From a virus: a stretch of DNA of 28,356 bases. The number at the start of each line of letters is the position of its first letter. Within the stretch, counting starts at the first letter, position 1. A model generated the notes under the pieces. It searched no databases and had not been told where the DNA came from. It worked only from the letters and a program-made list of their open reading frames with translations. Positions 6,164 through 16,000 of the stretch are shown here, piece by piece. The stretch is taken from positions 1 to 28,356 of the IMG/VR virus record IMGVR_UViG_3300042197_001475; one strand, written 5' to 3'. The translations under genes and the position numbers were made by a program.

Positions 6164-6647
6164 ATTCGTAGAGCATAGCCGCACTGAACCACTCGTCAGC
6201 GACTTCAGGCGTGATATTTAAGACTTCGCGCAACGCTTCGATCTTGGGACCTTTTCGCCGAACGGTGGATGTATACTCGAACCACTCTATCATGATCGCT
6301 TTCTCGGTGGCGTCCGCAATTGAGTTGATTGCCGACTCCACTTGCGCTTTAATTCCCCGCCGGATGAGCATTTCTCCGAACTGCGCTCGCGTCAAAACGA
6401 AAGTCTGACGCAACACCTCAATCTCACTTGCTGTCAACGCAACTGCGCGCCACTGCATAACGGGTTCGCCATCTATGACCACCCAAAAAGCCTCCGCACG
6501 TTCATACAGCCCCACCGAAATCGGGGCGACACCGAGAGGTGAACGCGAGCATTCAATCACGCTCTCGTTTTGCGCGATAAACTCATGGCTGGGCACCCAC
6601 TCATTAGGTGCATCGTGGATCTCGCCGTTAATTAGAAGCTGCCTCAT
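6162..6647 (-). CDS. Tail-assembly-like phage protein
   Basis: This is a 161-residue protein. The N-terminal half is beta-rich with ERAEAFWVVIDGEPVMQWRAV. The C-terminal half is helical (LTRAQFGEMLIRRGI, then INSIADATEKAIMIEWFEYTSTVRR and EVLNITPEVADEWFSAAM). This C-terminal layout resembles short phage proteins encoded next to tail fibre genes that are thought to help fibre assembly. I chose the ATG at 6647 because it lies one base past the stop of the upstream gene (TGATATG). A longer start at 6698 would overlap that gene. The stop codon lies in the terminator's T-run. Confidence 0.55.
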   Translation of the reverse strand: MRQLLINGEIHDAPNEWVPSHEFIAQNESVIECSRSPLGVAPISVGLYERAEAFWVVIDGEPVMQWRAVALTASEIEVLRQTFVLTRAQFGEMLIRRGIKAQVESAINSIADATEKAIMIEWFEYTSTVRRKGPKIEALREVLNITPEVADEWFSAAMLYE

Positions 6648-6648
6648 A

Positions 6649-7062
6649 TCAATCTGGATACGATGTAAAGATTTCAGCCCAATCTGATTGGTTGCCACTT
6701 AACGCGGTCTCACCGAATGAATTATAAGCCGTGACGTAGATAAAGTACGTTCTCTCAAACAGAGCAGGCCCCCACGTACTTCCATCAAAGTTTGCGTTAA
6801 TGTTAGCCTGCGCCAACGTGATCGTTGCCCGCAAGATGATCGGGTCATTCCAGCTCCCGCTTTTTGCGTAAATCTTGTAGCCTTCAGCTCCCGCTGGTTG
6901 CTTGGGCTGCCAAGAAACATCAATGTAAGCGTCAGTGTTGCTTACGTTATAGTTGTTGTAAGCCGAGAGGTTTATAGGGGTAAACACAACCGGCCCGGAC
7001 GGAGCGGAAACGAAAACATTTGCGATGTTATACGATACAATCATGATATACGATACAATCAT
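6649..7062 (-). CDS. Fibronectin type III-like tail protein
   Basis: This is a 137-residue protein. Residues about 13-130 look like one FnIII domain: YIDVSWQPKQPAGAEGYKIY (strands B and C) and RTYFIYVTAYNSFGETALS (strands F and G). Such domains decorate phage tail fibres and help surface binding. The ATG at 7062 overlaps the stop of the fibre gene (ATGA), and an exact 18-base tandem copy supplies a second in-frame ATG at 7044, so the protein begins MIVSYI-MIVSYN. Frames extending upstream overlap the fibre gene and are unlikely. It probably works together with the collagen-like fibre. Confidence 0.6.
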   Translation of the reverse strand: MIVSYIMIVSYNIANVFVSAPSGPVVFTPINLSAYNNYNVSNTDAYIDVSWQPKQPAGAEGYKIYAKSGSWNDPIILRATITLAQANINANFDGSTWGPALFERTYFIYVTAYNSFGETALSGNQSDWAEIFTSYPD

Positions 7063-7064
7063 GA
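7029..7064. repeat. Exact 18-base tandem repeat at a start codon
   Basis: The 18 bases of 7029-7046 are repeated exactly at 7047-7064. Each copy contains CATGA on the plus strand's complement, so the ATGA junction linking the fibre and FnIII genes is duplicated, giving two start codons in frame. Confidence 0.95.
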
Positions 7065-7808
7065 CCAGTCTACGCGGAATCCAATGAGAGTAGTGTTGCC
7101 AGCACTTGACCCGGACTCGGAGCCGGGGACACGGGAGATTTCCAACATCAGCCACTCCCCGGCATTGATCGTTGTGCTCGGGGTGATGTTGCTCAAAGTC
7201 ACGTAGTTGACAACAAGCCCTTCCGCTGCCACTACGGTTGCTGCAACCGAAGTTCCCCCCACTGTTATCGGTCCAGACGCCCGAGCCGAAAACCGAACAT
7301 TACCAGTTGCAGACGGACGGAAGCATAGAGTCAAGGAAAACGTAGTCCCTGCTCCTGTTGGTTTTATCAGGCGATACAGGAACGCTGTTGTTCCGGTGGA
7401 AGGAAAATTGACGCCAGCCGACACACCGCTCGTTGCTGTGCTAGCCGCCGCCGATCCTGGCGGAAACCCGGAAAGTGCCGGGAAAAAGATTGGACCTACC
7501 GGGCCTTGCGGACCGGTCGCCCCGTTGCTACCGTTGGCCCCGGTGGCCCCGGTGGCCCCAGATGCACCTCGAATATCGATAGCGTCCGCCAACTGCGATG
7601 TCAGTCCGCTCGAGCCTAAATAGTCACCAGTCGAAGGCTTGCTGCCACCGCCACCAGTCCAATCCGTTACTCGAAGAACACGCCTTGCGCTATCACTGAC
7701 GACGGCAAAGATAGGACTCCAGCCAGTCGCGCCTTGAGGTCCGTTCAGGACTGTCGAACTGCTTGCCGAGGAAGAGGTTGGTCTTATGACAGGACGACGG
7801 CGAGGCAT
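7059..7808 (-). CDS. Collagen-like phage tail fibre / receptor-binding protein
   Basis: This is a 249-residue protein. Residues about 22-78 form a conserved fibre domain (WSPIFAVVSDSARRVLRV, then DWTGGGGSKP and LADAIDIRG). A Gly-X-Y run follows (GASGATGATGANGSNGATGP), about ten triplets, as in collagen-like trimeric phage fibres. The C-terminal 140 residues are beta-rich with no recognised family and are the likely receptor-binding tip. It follows the integrase gene by 19 bases. GAGGAA lies directly before the ATG, the only hint of a Shine-Dalgarno sequence among the late genes. The small size suggests a short fibre or spike. Confidence 0.75.
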   Translation of the reverse strand: MPRRRPVIRPTSSSASSSTVLNGPQGATGWSPIFAVVSDSARRVLRVTDWTGGGGSKPSTGDYLGSSGLTSQLADAIDIRGASGATGATGANGSNGATGPQGPVGPIFFPALSGFPPGSAAASTATSGVSAGVNFPSTGTTAFLYRLIKPTGAGTTFSLTLCFRPSATGNVRFSARASGPITVGGTSVAATVVAAEGLVVNYVTLSNITPSTTINAGEWLMLEISRVPGSESGSSAGNTTLIGFRVDWS

Positions 7809-7827
7809 TTCCTCACATTATCACACG

Positions 7828-9000
7828 TCACTGACCAGTCAACCGTGAATGAGTAAGCGACCAATACCGTGTAGCTTCATCCGGCGTGCGGGCGTTTCGA
7901 TAGTGACGCATGAACGTCTTGATTTCTGTGTGACCCATCTCTGCGCGTACCGTGTCAGCAGTCACGCCAGGGCTTGCCGCAAGATATGAACCAAATGAGT
8001 GCCGGCATATGTCTCTGCTAGACCAATTGACGATCACAGACCCATCATCCCGCGTCAAGATACGGTCACGCCACCGGCGGAAGTTGCTCGGGCAGATCGG
8101 GCCGGATGGTTTGCGGAACGCTTGCAACCATGAGAACAACGTAGGATTCAACGTGACGTAGCGGTTGATCGCCCCGGTCTTGTCTGCGTTCTTGCTGTCC
8201 TTGACCCTGATCAATCCCTGATCCCATAACACGTCTTGCCATGACAAAGTGTTGGGACGCTCAAACTCACAGACCGGACGCACCCCGGCAAAGCAGAGCA
8301 CAGCGAAATACAGGGACATCGGGGGATGAATTGCTAGGCTACGCTGCAAGATTTCTTCGAGTTGCTCCGGCAATAGCACTGCCACCTCCTGAGCCGGGAT
8401 GGACTTTCGGCGGATAGCCTCGAGCGGGTTCCTCGGCACCCGGCCTTGCGCCATAGCATGACGGTAAAGACTGGTCATCCAAAGCAACGCCTCGTTGTAG
8501 GTCCGCTCCTGCCAACCCAAGCGGCGAGCAGTCGCCTGCAATTCGTCTCGCCAGAAATCGGTGTCCATCGTGCCGACACGTCGATCCCAGATCGAGGCAA
8601 ACGCACCCTGCAACCTCCGCCAATCTTTCTGCGTCGATGTCTTCGGGTAGTCCACCAGATAGGACTCGACAAGGTGAGCGAGGGTAGGCGATTGCAGTTC
8701 CGCCGACAACCTGCGCTCGAAAAGGTCGCACGCTTCTGCCAACCCGGACAACCCGAGGAACTGAAACACCTGATCGTAATGAACGGCTACGCGAACGAGG
8801 TCTTCGTTCACGCTCTTGACCGGCGTCACTTTTGCCGCGTTGCCCCGGGTCACTTCCTTCACTCGCAAGGCAGCCATGGCCTCGGAGTCGTAACGCTCCA
8901 ACGCTCGCTTCCCGCTTGCGGTCATGGAGGGGGGAATCGAGAGCAACCACTTGCGTTCCCTCGGGCAGTAGCGCGGGGACAGACTAGCTTTCTTGGGCAT
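7828..9000 (-). CDS. int: Tyrosine-type site-specific integrase
   Basis: This is a 390-residue protein. The N-terminal part includes a SAM-like core-binding domain (about residues 105-195). The catalytic domain shows Arg241 (FAGVRPVCEFE), a lysine hairpin with Lys270/Lys274, Arg333 in DICRHSFGSY, His357 in EMGHTEI and the nucleophile Tyr367 in RHYRN. The usual histidine of the HxxR box is Asp330 here. The C-terminus has a TRYWSL motif like those I associate with Verrucomicrobiota/Planctomycetota integrases. It would join attP (9735-10081) to a host tRNA-Ser gene. The endolysin gene lies between the integrase and attP. The 50 bases before its ATG carry phased GAATT repeats. Confidence 0.9.
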   Translation of the reverse strand: MPKKASLSPRYCPRERKWLLSIPPSMTASGKRALERYDSEAMAALRVKEVTRGNAAKVTPVKSVNEDLVRVAVHYDQVFQFLGLSGLAEACDLFERRLSAELQSPTLAHLVESYLVDYPKTSTQKDWRRLQGAFASIWDRRVGTMDTDFWRDELQATARRLGWQERTYNEALLWMTSLYRHAMAQGRVPRNPLEAIRRKSIPAQEVAVLLPEQLEEILQRSLAIHPPMSLYFAVLCFAGVRPVCEFERPNTLSWQDVLWDQGLIRVKDSKNADKTGAINRYVTLNPTLFSWLQAFRKPSGPICPSNFRRWRDRILTRDDGSVIVNWSSRDICRHSFGSYLAASPGVTADTVRAEMGHTEIKTFMRHYRNARTPDEATRYWSLTHSRLTGQ

Positions 9001-9007
9001 CGTGTCA

Positions 9008-9039
9008 GAATTTGAATTCCCCTGAATTCGAGGGAATTG
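9008..9039. promoter_or_regulatory. Phased GAATT repeats before the integrase gene
   Basis: GAATTC at 9014, GAATTC at 9024 and GAATTG at 9034 are exactly 10 bases apart, and GAATTT stands at 9008. AATTCCC (9015-9021) and GGGAATT (9032-9038) form an inverted repeat. The cluster fills the gap between endolysin and integrase, 8 bases before the integrase ATG. It is a candidate operator or DNA bend controlling the integrase. Confidence 0.45.
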
Positions 9040-9050
9040 GAACTGCGGTG

Positions 9051-9734
9051 TCAGAGCAGGAAGTCCACGATGCCATTCGCGACGGCACCGGCAAGTTCAC
9101 TCTGAGAGTTTTTCCACCGGTCCCAGTCGCCTTGGTGATCGCCAAAGAACGGCTCCACAATCACGGCGGGAAACTCGAAGCTACTGAGGAACCCCCTGCC
9201 CCGCACTGCGCTTTTCACCCCTCGGTTCACACCCTCCGGCCATGCCTGAGCGATTGCCGTGTTGATCGATCTTGCGAGACGTGTAGACCGAATGTCTTGA
9301 TCCGCGTTCCAGCACAGGACTTCATGCCCGGTGCCGCCCCCGCTGTTGAAGTGCAATTCGACGCCAACGGTGACCCCGTGCTTCGGGGCTTCCTCGGCAA
9401 GCCATGCCATCGCGGACCCGTAGGATCCGCCCTTGTACGCCCAGAACAGTTCGACCGTCAGGTCTGCCCGGTGCAACGCCCGCATCAGCTCGGTTGCCAC
9501 AACCCGGTTGTACGTCCACTCGGCCACCCCGCCCAGGCTGACGGCACCCCGGTCGCCCAACCTGCTGTGACCAACAAAGATGCCGACGACATCGTTCGAT
9601 TTGTTGCTTCGCGGACGAAGAGGCGGGGTCTTGCGAAGCTCTTCCTGCAACCTGATCAAGCCCTGCTCGGCTCGCTCATAGTCTTTGGCCCGGATAAAGT
9701 CGATAACTTGTGAGAAATGATGCTCCAGATTCAT
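9051..9734 (-). CDS. N-acetylmuramoyl-L-alanine amidase endolysin (Amidase_3)
   Basis: This is a 227-residue protein. After a helical N-terminal region (1-48) comes the Amidase_3 fold: zinc ligands His56 (FVGHSRLGDRGAV), Glu72 (GGVAEWTYN) and His128 (GVELHFNSG), with catalytic Glu194 (AVIVEPFFGDH). The enzyme cuts the bond between N-acetylmuramic acid and L-alanine in peptidoglycan and would lyse the host. No signal peptide is visible, so a holin would be needed for export. The N-terminal helices could be a wall-binding or regulatory part. It lies between attP and integrase, read in the late direction. Confidence 0.88.
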   Translation of the reverse strand: MNLEHHFSQVIDFIRAKDYERAEQGLIRLQEELRKTPPLRPRSNKSNDVVGIFVGHSRLGDRGAVSLGGVAEWTYNRVVATELMRALHRADLTVELFWAYKGGSYGSAMAWLAEEAPKHGVTVGVELHFNSGGGTGHEVLCWNADQDIRSTRLARSINTAIAQAWPEGVNRGVKSAVRGRGFLSSFEFPAVIVEPFFGDHQGDWDRWKNSQSELAGAVANGIVDFLL

Positions 9735-9757
9735 GGCTAATCGTTCGCGTTGGGATA

Positions 9758-9813
9758 CGGAACAAATTCTAGCAGATCAGAACAAATTCAAGAAGTTTCG
9801 GAACATTTTTGTT
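9758..9813. repeat. attP left arm: phased GGAACA repeats
   Basis: CGGAACA at 9758, CAGAACA at 9778 and CGGAACA at 9799 lie 20 and 21 bases apart, two helical turns. The first two continue as AAATTC. The third leads into GAACA-TTTT-TGTTC, an inverted copy. The same heptamer occurs on the other side of the tRNA-like core. This is the layout of arm-type integrase binding sites in lambda-type attP. Confidence 0.6.
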
Positions 9814-9911
9814 CAGCAAGGGTAAGCTACGGATGCCCAAAACCTAGCACCGTCCGCATGAAAAGCGAGCAATCAGTAGAAACATGACAGCATCGAGCGG
9901 CAACTGCCAGA

Positions 9912-9971
9912 AATCTTTGCTAAAGATGCGTAGTCGGAAGGCTACCGTGGGTTCAAATCCCACCCTGACCG
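9912..9971 (+). other. attP core: 3' half of a tRNA-Ser(GCU) gene
   Basis: The segment folds as the 3' half of a tRNA: anticodon stem 9912-9916 with 9924-9928 (one mismatch at the outer pair), loop TTGCTAA with anticodon GCT (9919-9921), a six-pair variable arm GTAGTC-GGAA-GGCTAC (9930-9945) as in class II tRNAs, T arm GTGGG-TTCAAAT-CCCAC (9947-9963), acceptor strand CCTGACC (9964-9970) and discriminator G (9971). No 5' acceptor strand (expected GGTCAGG) exists upstream, so it is not a working tRNA. CCA is not encoded. Phages that integrate into tRNA genes carry exactly such a 3' copy, which restores the host tRNA on integration. Confidence 0.85.
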
Positions 9972-10015
9972 GATTCTGAATGCCACCAAATGCCAATCAG
10001 GCACCTGACAGAATC
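9972..10015. repeat. Inverted repeat directly after the tRNA-like core
   Basis: GATTCTG (9972-9978) and CAGAATC (10009-10015) are a perfect inverted pair, with an inner TGCC-AATCA-GGCA. It begins at the base after the tRNA discriminator. In a lysogen it would stand just downstream of the restored host tRNA. No T-run follows, so it is not a standard terminator. Confidence 0.5.
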
Positions 10016-10057
10016 TCATAAGCCAAACAACTTGCGTCGTCACGTTTTCTAATAAAT

Positions 10058-10080
10058 CGGAACAATACGGAACAGTTCCG
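10058..10080. repeat. attP right arm: CGGAACA repeats and palindrome
   Basis: CGGAACA at 10058-10064 and 10068-10074 are direct repeats 10 bases apart. The second is part of the perfect palindrome CGGAAC-A-GTTCCG (10068-10080). They repeat the heptamer of the left arm, about 90 bases past the core, and end 2 bases before the stop codon of the giant ejection gene. Confidence 0.6.
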
Positions 10081-10081
10081 T

Positions 10082-13000
10082 TCACATTCCCCTTAGCTCT
10101 TCGGGAATCCGGGCAACGACAGTTCTGGTCAAAAGACCGTCAACTTTCCTCCATTCCGCCATCTTTGCCCTTCGTTGTTCTGGAGTCAGATTCTCAAGAA
10201 GCTGACCCATCACGATTGCCCTGGTCCCATCTGTAGAGCTTTTCGTCAACAGTCTCCGAACTTCTGGAGTCCTTGACTTCTCACGAATCTCCAATTCTGC
10301 CTTTGTTAATCTGTCCTTCAAAGTTTTTCCTTGGTCAGCAGAAATCAAACCTTGCTTGACCATCTCGTTGACTTTCTCAACCTTTGCATTGCCGGTCAGG
10401 TTGCGAATCTCGAACTGCGCCTTGGTGAACTTTTCCTTGTTAAGCCGGACTTCCCTTTGATCGGGGTTCTCGAGCAAGTTCCGCACATCGTCGTCCAGGC
10501 CCATGGACCGCAAGCTACGTTGTGATATAGGCACTACCAGACTGCGTCCCCCCTTAATGGCAGCAATACCCTCAAGGGACGCAAGAGTAAAGTCAGATAC
10601 TTCCTGAACGAAATTCTTCTCATTGTCTTTAAGGTTCCTGATTACTACCTTTAGGGGTTCACCCATTTCCAAAGCGGCTTGCGTGATTGGATTTCGCGAC
10701 TCATACCCTTTGACTCCAAAGCCAAAACGAATAATTGCGCCAAAGGCTTCCCCAAGAAACGGGATGCCGTTCAAAGGCCCGAGTAGCATTGCGAAAGCAT
10801 ATCGCGTTAACGAATCCTCACGGAATTCTTCTTTTTCTTCATCATCAAGCGACCCATATTTGAACAAATCACTGAAGGCTTGAAACGTAACTGGAACCAA
10901 AACGTGTCCAACAATCAGTCGTTTCATGCCCTCTTTGAACGCACCGGGTCTTCCATCAAAAGGATTGACCGCATACGTTGAGAGATAAAGGTTTCGTGAA
11001 TTGGTCATGAACACGTTGAACAACCCGCCGAGACTTCCTGAAAGCTCTAAATCAGTTTTGTTTGCCGGACCTTCGCCAGTTTGTGTTCTCGATGTGATTT
11101 CTGCTAGAGCATCTTCGCCTGCTGCGTCTGCTTCATCAATCACCTCTTGAGACGTGATGTCTTTCCCATTCGCTTTAGCTTGGTTCAAGTATTCCTGCCG
11201 CCCGTTCATGTAAACGGCATATCCACCGGACATCACAACTGCCATATCGCCCCAGGAAGAAGGAAACATGGAAGCCTCAATTACATACTCAGCAGAGTCC
11301 CTAGCCACCAACTTTCCTTTTTTCTTGTTGTACTTCCCGCTAAGAATAGTTTGCAACTGCTTGCTTTGCCCTTGCTTGAAGCGACTTTGAACAAAATCAC
11401 ATTCCAAAAACTTCCGAACTTGCGGCGACATTTCCCCACCAGTTGAAATCCTGACAAGTTCCGCACCAAATTCTGCCTCATACCGTGTGAAAGCCGCTGT
11501 TGGAACGTCAAACAAGTAGGCGGGATTGCCTGAAAGCTGCTTTGCAATCTGCGCTATATTCCCCGCCAGACCAGTCAAAACAAAGTTGCGTTTGATGGTA
11601 TCAACAAACTTACTATTGAACGCATTAACCTGACCATCCGTCGCAATAGCGTGAAGTTTCCGGTTGATCAACCTGCGAAGGTTATCCCCGCCAGACTCCG
11701 TCAACGCCTGCTGCATGTCTTTGTTCCCAAAGACCGAGTTCATGTCGCGGACTAGCTCTGCGTAATAAATATAGTGCGCTGCCTCTGACATGTGAGCCAT
11801 GTATTCTGCCATCGCTCCGTTTGTCAGATCTGGTTCTGCCAAATTCTGAACGCGATCAGAGAGGAAGCCGTAGGAAACCACAGACGAACTGGTGCGATTT
11901 CCGTTTTCTGTAACGTCGAGCAATGATGCCGCAGTGATCTTCTGCGCCGGAGAATAGTTCACGAACTTTGTCAGGTTCGTTCCATTCATCCGGCGGAACA
12001 CTTCGTTGACATCGGAATAAGCGCTCTCGTATTCAGCCGCCAAATGCTCTCGGATCGCAATGCTTCTAGGGGTCAGGAGTTTTTCGGCCTCCGCAATCAC
12101 CTCTTCAGTCCAGCCCCAGTATTCCAAGTTGCGACGTTGATCAGGTTGACGGGCAAGCATGGTGATCTTGATCAGATCGTCCTGCGACATCACCTGAGCA
12201 ACTTCTTGGATAGCGTCCCAGTCAGTCAAGTCCAAGTCTTGCAGGTTCTTTTTCTGCTTCAAACGGACTTTCTCTTGGTTCTTTGCAGAGATGAACTCTC
12301 TCAAAGAAGAAAGAGTTTCAAGGCCTGCATCGTCCATAACTGGACCAGATCTGACAATCGAACTATTCTGCATCGCCTGTCGCACAACAAGGCCGGAATC
12401 GTTAATGTTTAGATTGAGTAGCTGCTTAACTCTTTTTTGATCAACAGGCTTAAGTGCTGCAAACTCAGCATCAAACTCTTCAGAGTTCAAAGAATTCAAA
12501 CGCCGGATCAACGCTTCGTGCAAACTGGTCAACTCTGCTTCCTCGGACTTCACAAGAGATTCCAAAGCAGCAACTTCTGTTTCGTAATCTTCCAATGCTT
12601 CAAATACAACTTGCATTTGCCCTTTGGAAAATGCTTTGCCGTCCTTGGTCAATAGAGTTGCGCCCAGGTCTATAGCTTGCCTCGCTTCTTCTATCGAAAC
12701 CGTTTGCTTGAAACGATGCTGTTGTCCTGGTTCTTTGCGTAGAACTGTTGCACGTTCCTCGGGCTGAAAGTGATCCAGCAAAGAAAGCTCTGTATCGCGC
12801 ACAAATCGCCTACTGTTAAGGTCAATCCCACTTATCTCGGCAATGACCCTAAGAAGCGAAACAAACTTTTCTTGTGCATACTTCTCTCGATTCCGAAATG
12901 CCTGATTTTCTTTTGCGGCAAAAATCTTGTTCAAGTAGCCTTTGAAACCTACTGCACTCGGGTCTAGCCTTGATGCCAAGTTCAACATGGCATCGAATGT

Positions 13001-16000
13001 CATCGTAACCTTGAGAAAGAAGTCTTGAACGCTTTCGAGGTAGGTGCTGATACTCAGGGCATTATTCTTTCGTTGGGCGGAATTCAAAGGTGCATTCCCG
13101 CCCCGAACTGAGTTTAAGCCTTTTTCAAGCATCTCTGCGCGGCGAGCAGCATCACTTAGATCTGCTTGCGTTTGAGCCAACCGACCCTCCGAGATCAACT
13201 CTTTCAACAGCTCGACAGCTTGGAAGAGATCACCTGAGTTTCGGTTTCTCAAGTCGGCAAAGGCAGTCACTAACTTCTGCCGCTCAAGGTTGTCGGCTTT
13301 TTCATCACCTTCTGGCAAATTAAGTTCTTCCTGTCTCAGCCTGTCAATCTCCGCAGTAGCAGTCTCAGGGTTTAGTTCACTGATCTTTTTGACTTCCTCG
13401 ATGATATCGACCAACTCCGCTCCCGGGCCTTTACGCACTCCCTTCGCGTTTTTCTTTGGTTTGGCGACAGCAAATAGCTTGTCGAGATCGCCTTTCAACA
13501 CGTTAACAACGTGCTTCTCCAGCACCTGTTGGACACGCTCTGCTCTTTGTTGGATCAGCTTGCTGCGCTGATTGACGCTAGCTTCTCGGAGCAACTGACC
13601 AAACCCCACAGTAGGGTTCTTGGGTGTGGCGGACGGGTCTACAGGGAACTTGGTCGTTCTGATGACGGAAGCCTTTAGCTCGGGCGGCAGGATCTCGATC
13701 AACCTTTCCAGATCTTGGACGTGCCGCATCTGGTTCAACCGTTGAGCGTAAGCACTGTTAGTCGCTTGAGAAAGATTGACGCTCAAGTTTTCTCTCAGCG
13801 CCTTGGCGGTGAGATTCCCATCAGAATCAAAAGCCTTCTTGCCGGGAGTTGCCGCCCAAGCATCGAACGCTTGCTTGACCGAAGTCACTTGATCCGGCGA
13901 CAGGTTGTACTTAGAAATCAACTCCGTCACGCCAGCAGCATTAGAACCCTGGGCAATGACCTGCGCATCCGCCATCGGCATTTTGATGCGATTCGACCGT
14001 TGCAGATCGGGCCTTGCTTGATTCGCAATCTGATTGGCAAGATCAACCGCTTCTTTCAACGCCTCTTGGGTCAACCGAGTTGGCCTCCTTGCCTTCCTAG
14101 CCAGTGTCAACGTCGTCCCGGTTTGCGGCGCTGACGATGGCGGCAGTTGAATCACTGGAGGCGTTTGCTGACTGCGACGCTTTGCGGTCTCCAATGCGTT
14201 GATGACCGCATCTGACGGGTCGTTGTCAGTCACAAATTGGTCCAACGACTTCCCGCTCAAGCCCTGCATCCGGCTGAACATCAAAGTCTCCTGGGGGGAC
14301 AACCCTTCTGTTGGATTGAAACTCTTGCCAACCTGCAACCCGGTTGCCTGCGCCAGCATGCCCTCGAAACGAGGACTGACGGTTTGATTGTCAAGTTGCT
14401 TCTGGAGACGCACTGCCCGCCGCATAACGTCGCTGACCCAGGTCTTGAGCCGAGTGAACCAAGATTGAACCTTGGCGGGTAACAAAGTAGAGGACGGGGC
14501 GCGGACTACGATGTAGTCCACCGACAGATCAGATGCCCACTCGATCACGCCTTCTAATGTGTCAGGCATGCGTTGATCCTCTGGCAGACCTGCCTCCAGC
14601 TTGCGCTTTTCCGCTAGGAGTTCTTCGACGGTGACTTCCTTAGAATCCAAGGCACGTTTGAACCACACTTGCGATTTCTCACGCACCAAGGTCTGCGGAG
14701 TTCTCGTTCCGGTCACCACAGCAATAGATGCTTGCTTCGACTGACTCGCATAGTCAACACTGTTGGCGCCCAGGACTTCATAGTCCTCGCGCAATGTTTC
14801 GACTCCGGGCGAAGATGCCGCCTCACCAGCATTGATGTTTGCTGCCGCAGTCGCTGCATCAACTGCCTGCTCAGTTGGTGCTGGCATCAATGCATCCAAC
14901 TCCGCCGCCGTCTGAACAACAGTCACCCGATCCGGGGCTTGCCCTCGTTTTGCGTCTACTGCCTCCATCCACGCAATCATTTCCTGCACAGTAGCGGTAG
15001 ACTCGTCGATGACCGCAGGAGCGACGGTCTCCGTTTGCGCCAGGAGGGCTTTTCGGACCTTGGTGATCCCGGCTTTCTGTTCAACTCCAAGTGCCTTCCG
15101 AATCTGACTGCGTTCGGCCCTGCTCAGTTGATTCCAAGTCGAGGTGTATTCTTCCTCTGACATGTTCCGCAGTTGCGTGATCTGGTCGGCACCCAGCAAT
15201 TTTTCGACTGCCGAAGTTTCCTGCTGCTCCGGTTCGACCATCCCGGCATCTTGCACTGCCTGTCTGAGTTCGGCATCTCGTTCAAGAACAAAGTCCAGCA
15301 CAGCTTTTGCCCGCTCCTGAAACTCCGCCTTACGTGCAGTCAGCATTGAACGCACTTCCTCGGTTGGGTTTTGGGCTAGGACTTTGTCAATTTCTTGAAT
15401 GGCTGAATGCTGACCATCGATGACCTGTTGCGCCACCTCCTGAGTCATCCGGTTGATCGAAAATTGCCCCGCAACAATTGCTTGTTTTTGCGCCCCTCCA
15501 ACAGAGTCCAGCAACCCTCCCGTGATAAAGCCAGCCGCGAACTCGCGTGACCGTCTGTCCGCATCGAAGATCTTCTTGGCGATAGGCTCAAGACCTTTGG
15601 CTCTGGCTTGGTCGTCTTGCTTTGCCCAAACGCCTGTAGCTTTCTCAGTGAAGTCAACCAGCAACCCGGAGACGTTTTCCTGCAACCCTTCCTTGATTCC
15701 CCCTCCAACAAACGTCGCAGTTGCTGCTGCACCGGGAACTTGGAAGATCGTCTTGTTTGCCAATCGAATTGCTTCGCGGCCCAAGGGAGTCTTTTCAATC
15801 AACTTCAGTTGTGTCCCGCCAACGCCAAGGAACTCAAGGGTGCCAATTGCGCTTCGCAAGCCCGCTAGATTGTTAATCTCTTCTGGCGACATGCCAACAT
15901 CTTGACCAACTTGAGTGCCTTCTGCTGTTCCCATTGCAGACCCCATAAATGCAAGGCCACCTGAACCAAGAATTCTGCCAACTCCAACATTTACCACTCC

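Noticed and set aside
7207-7623. Plus-strand frame opposite the collagen-like fibre
   Set aside because: Its Pro-rich repeats are just the complement of Gly-X-Y codons.
9881-9971. A complete, functional tRNA-Ser gene
   Set aside because: The 3' half is excellent and a weak D-arm-like GCA...TGC exists upstream, but the 5' acceptor strand GGTCAGG is absent and three extra bases separate D arm and anticodon stem.
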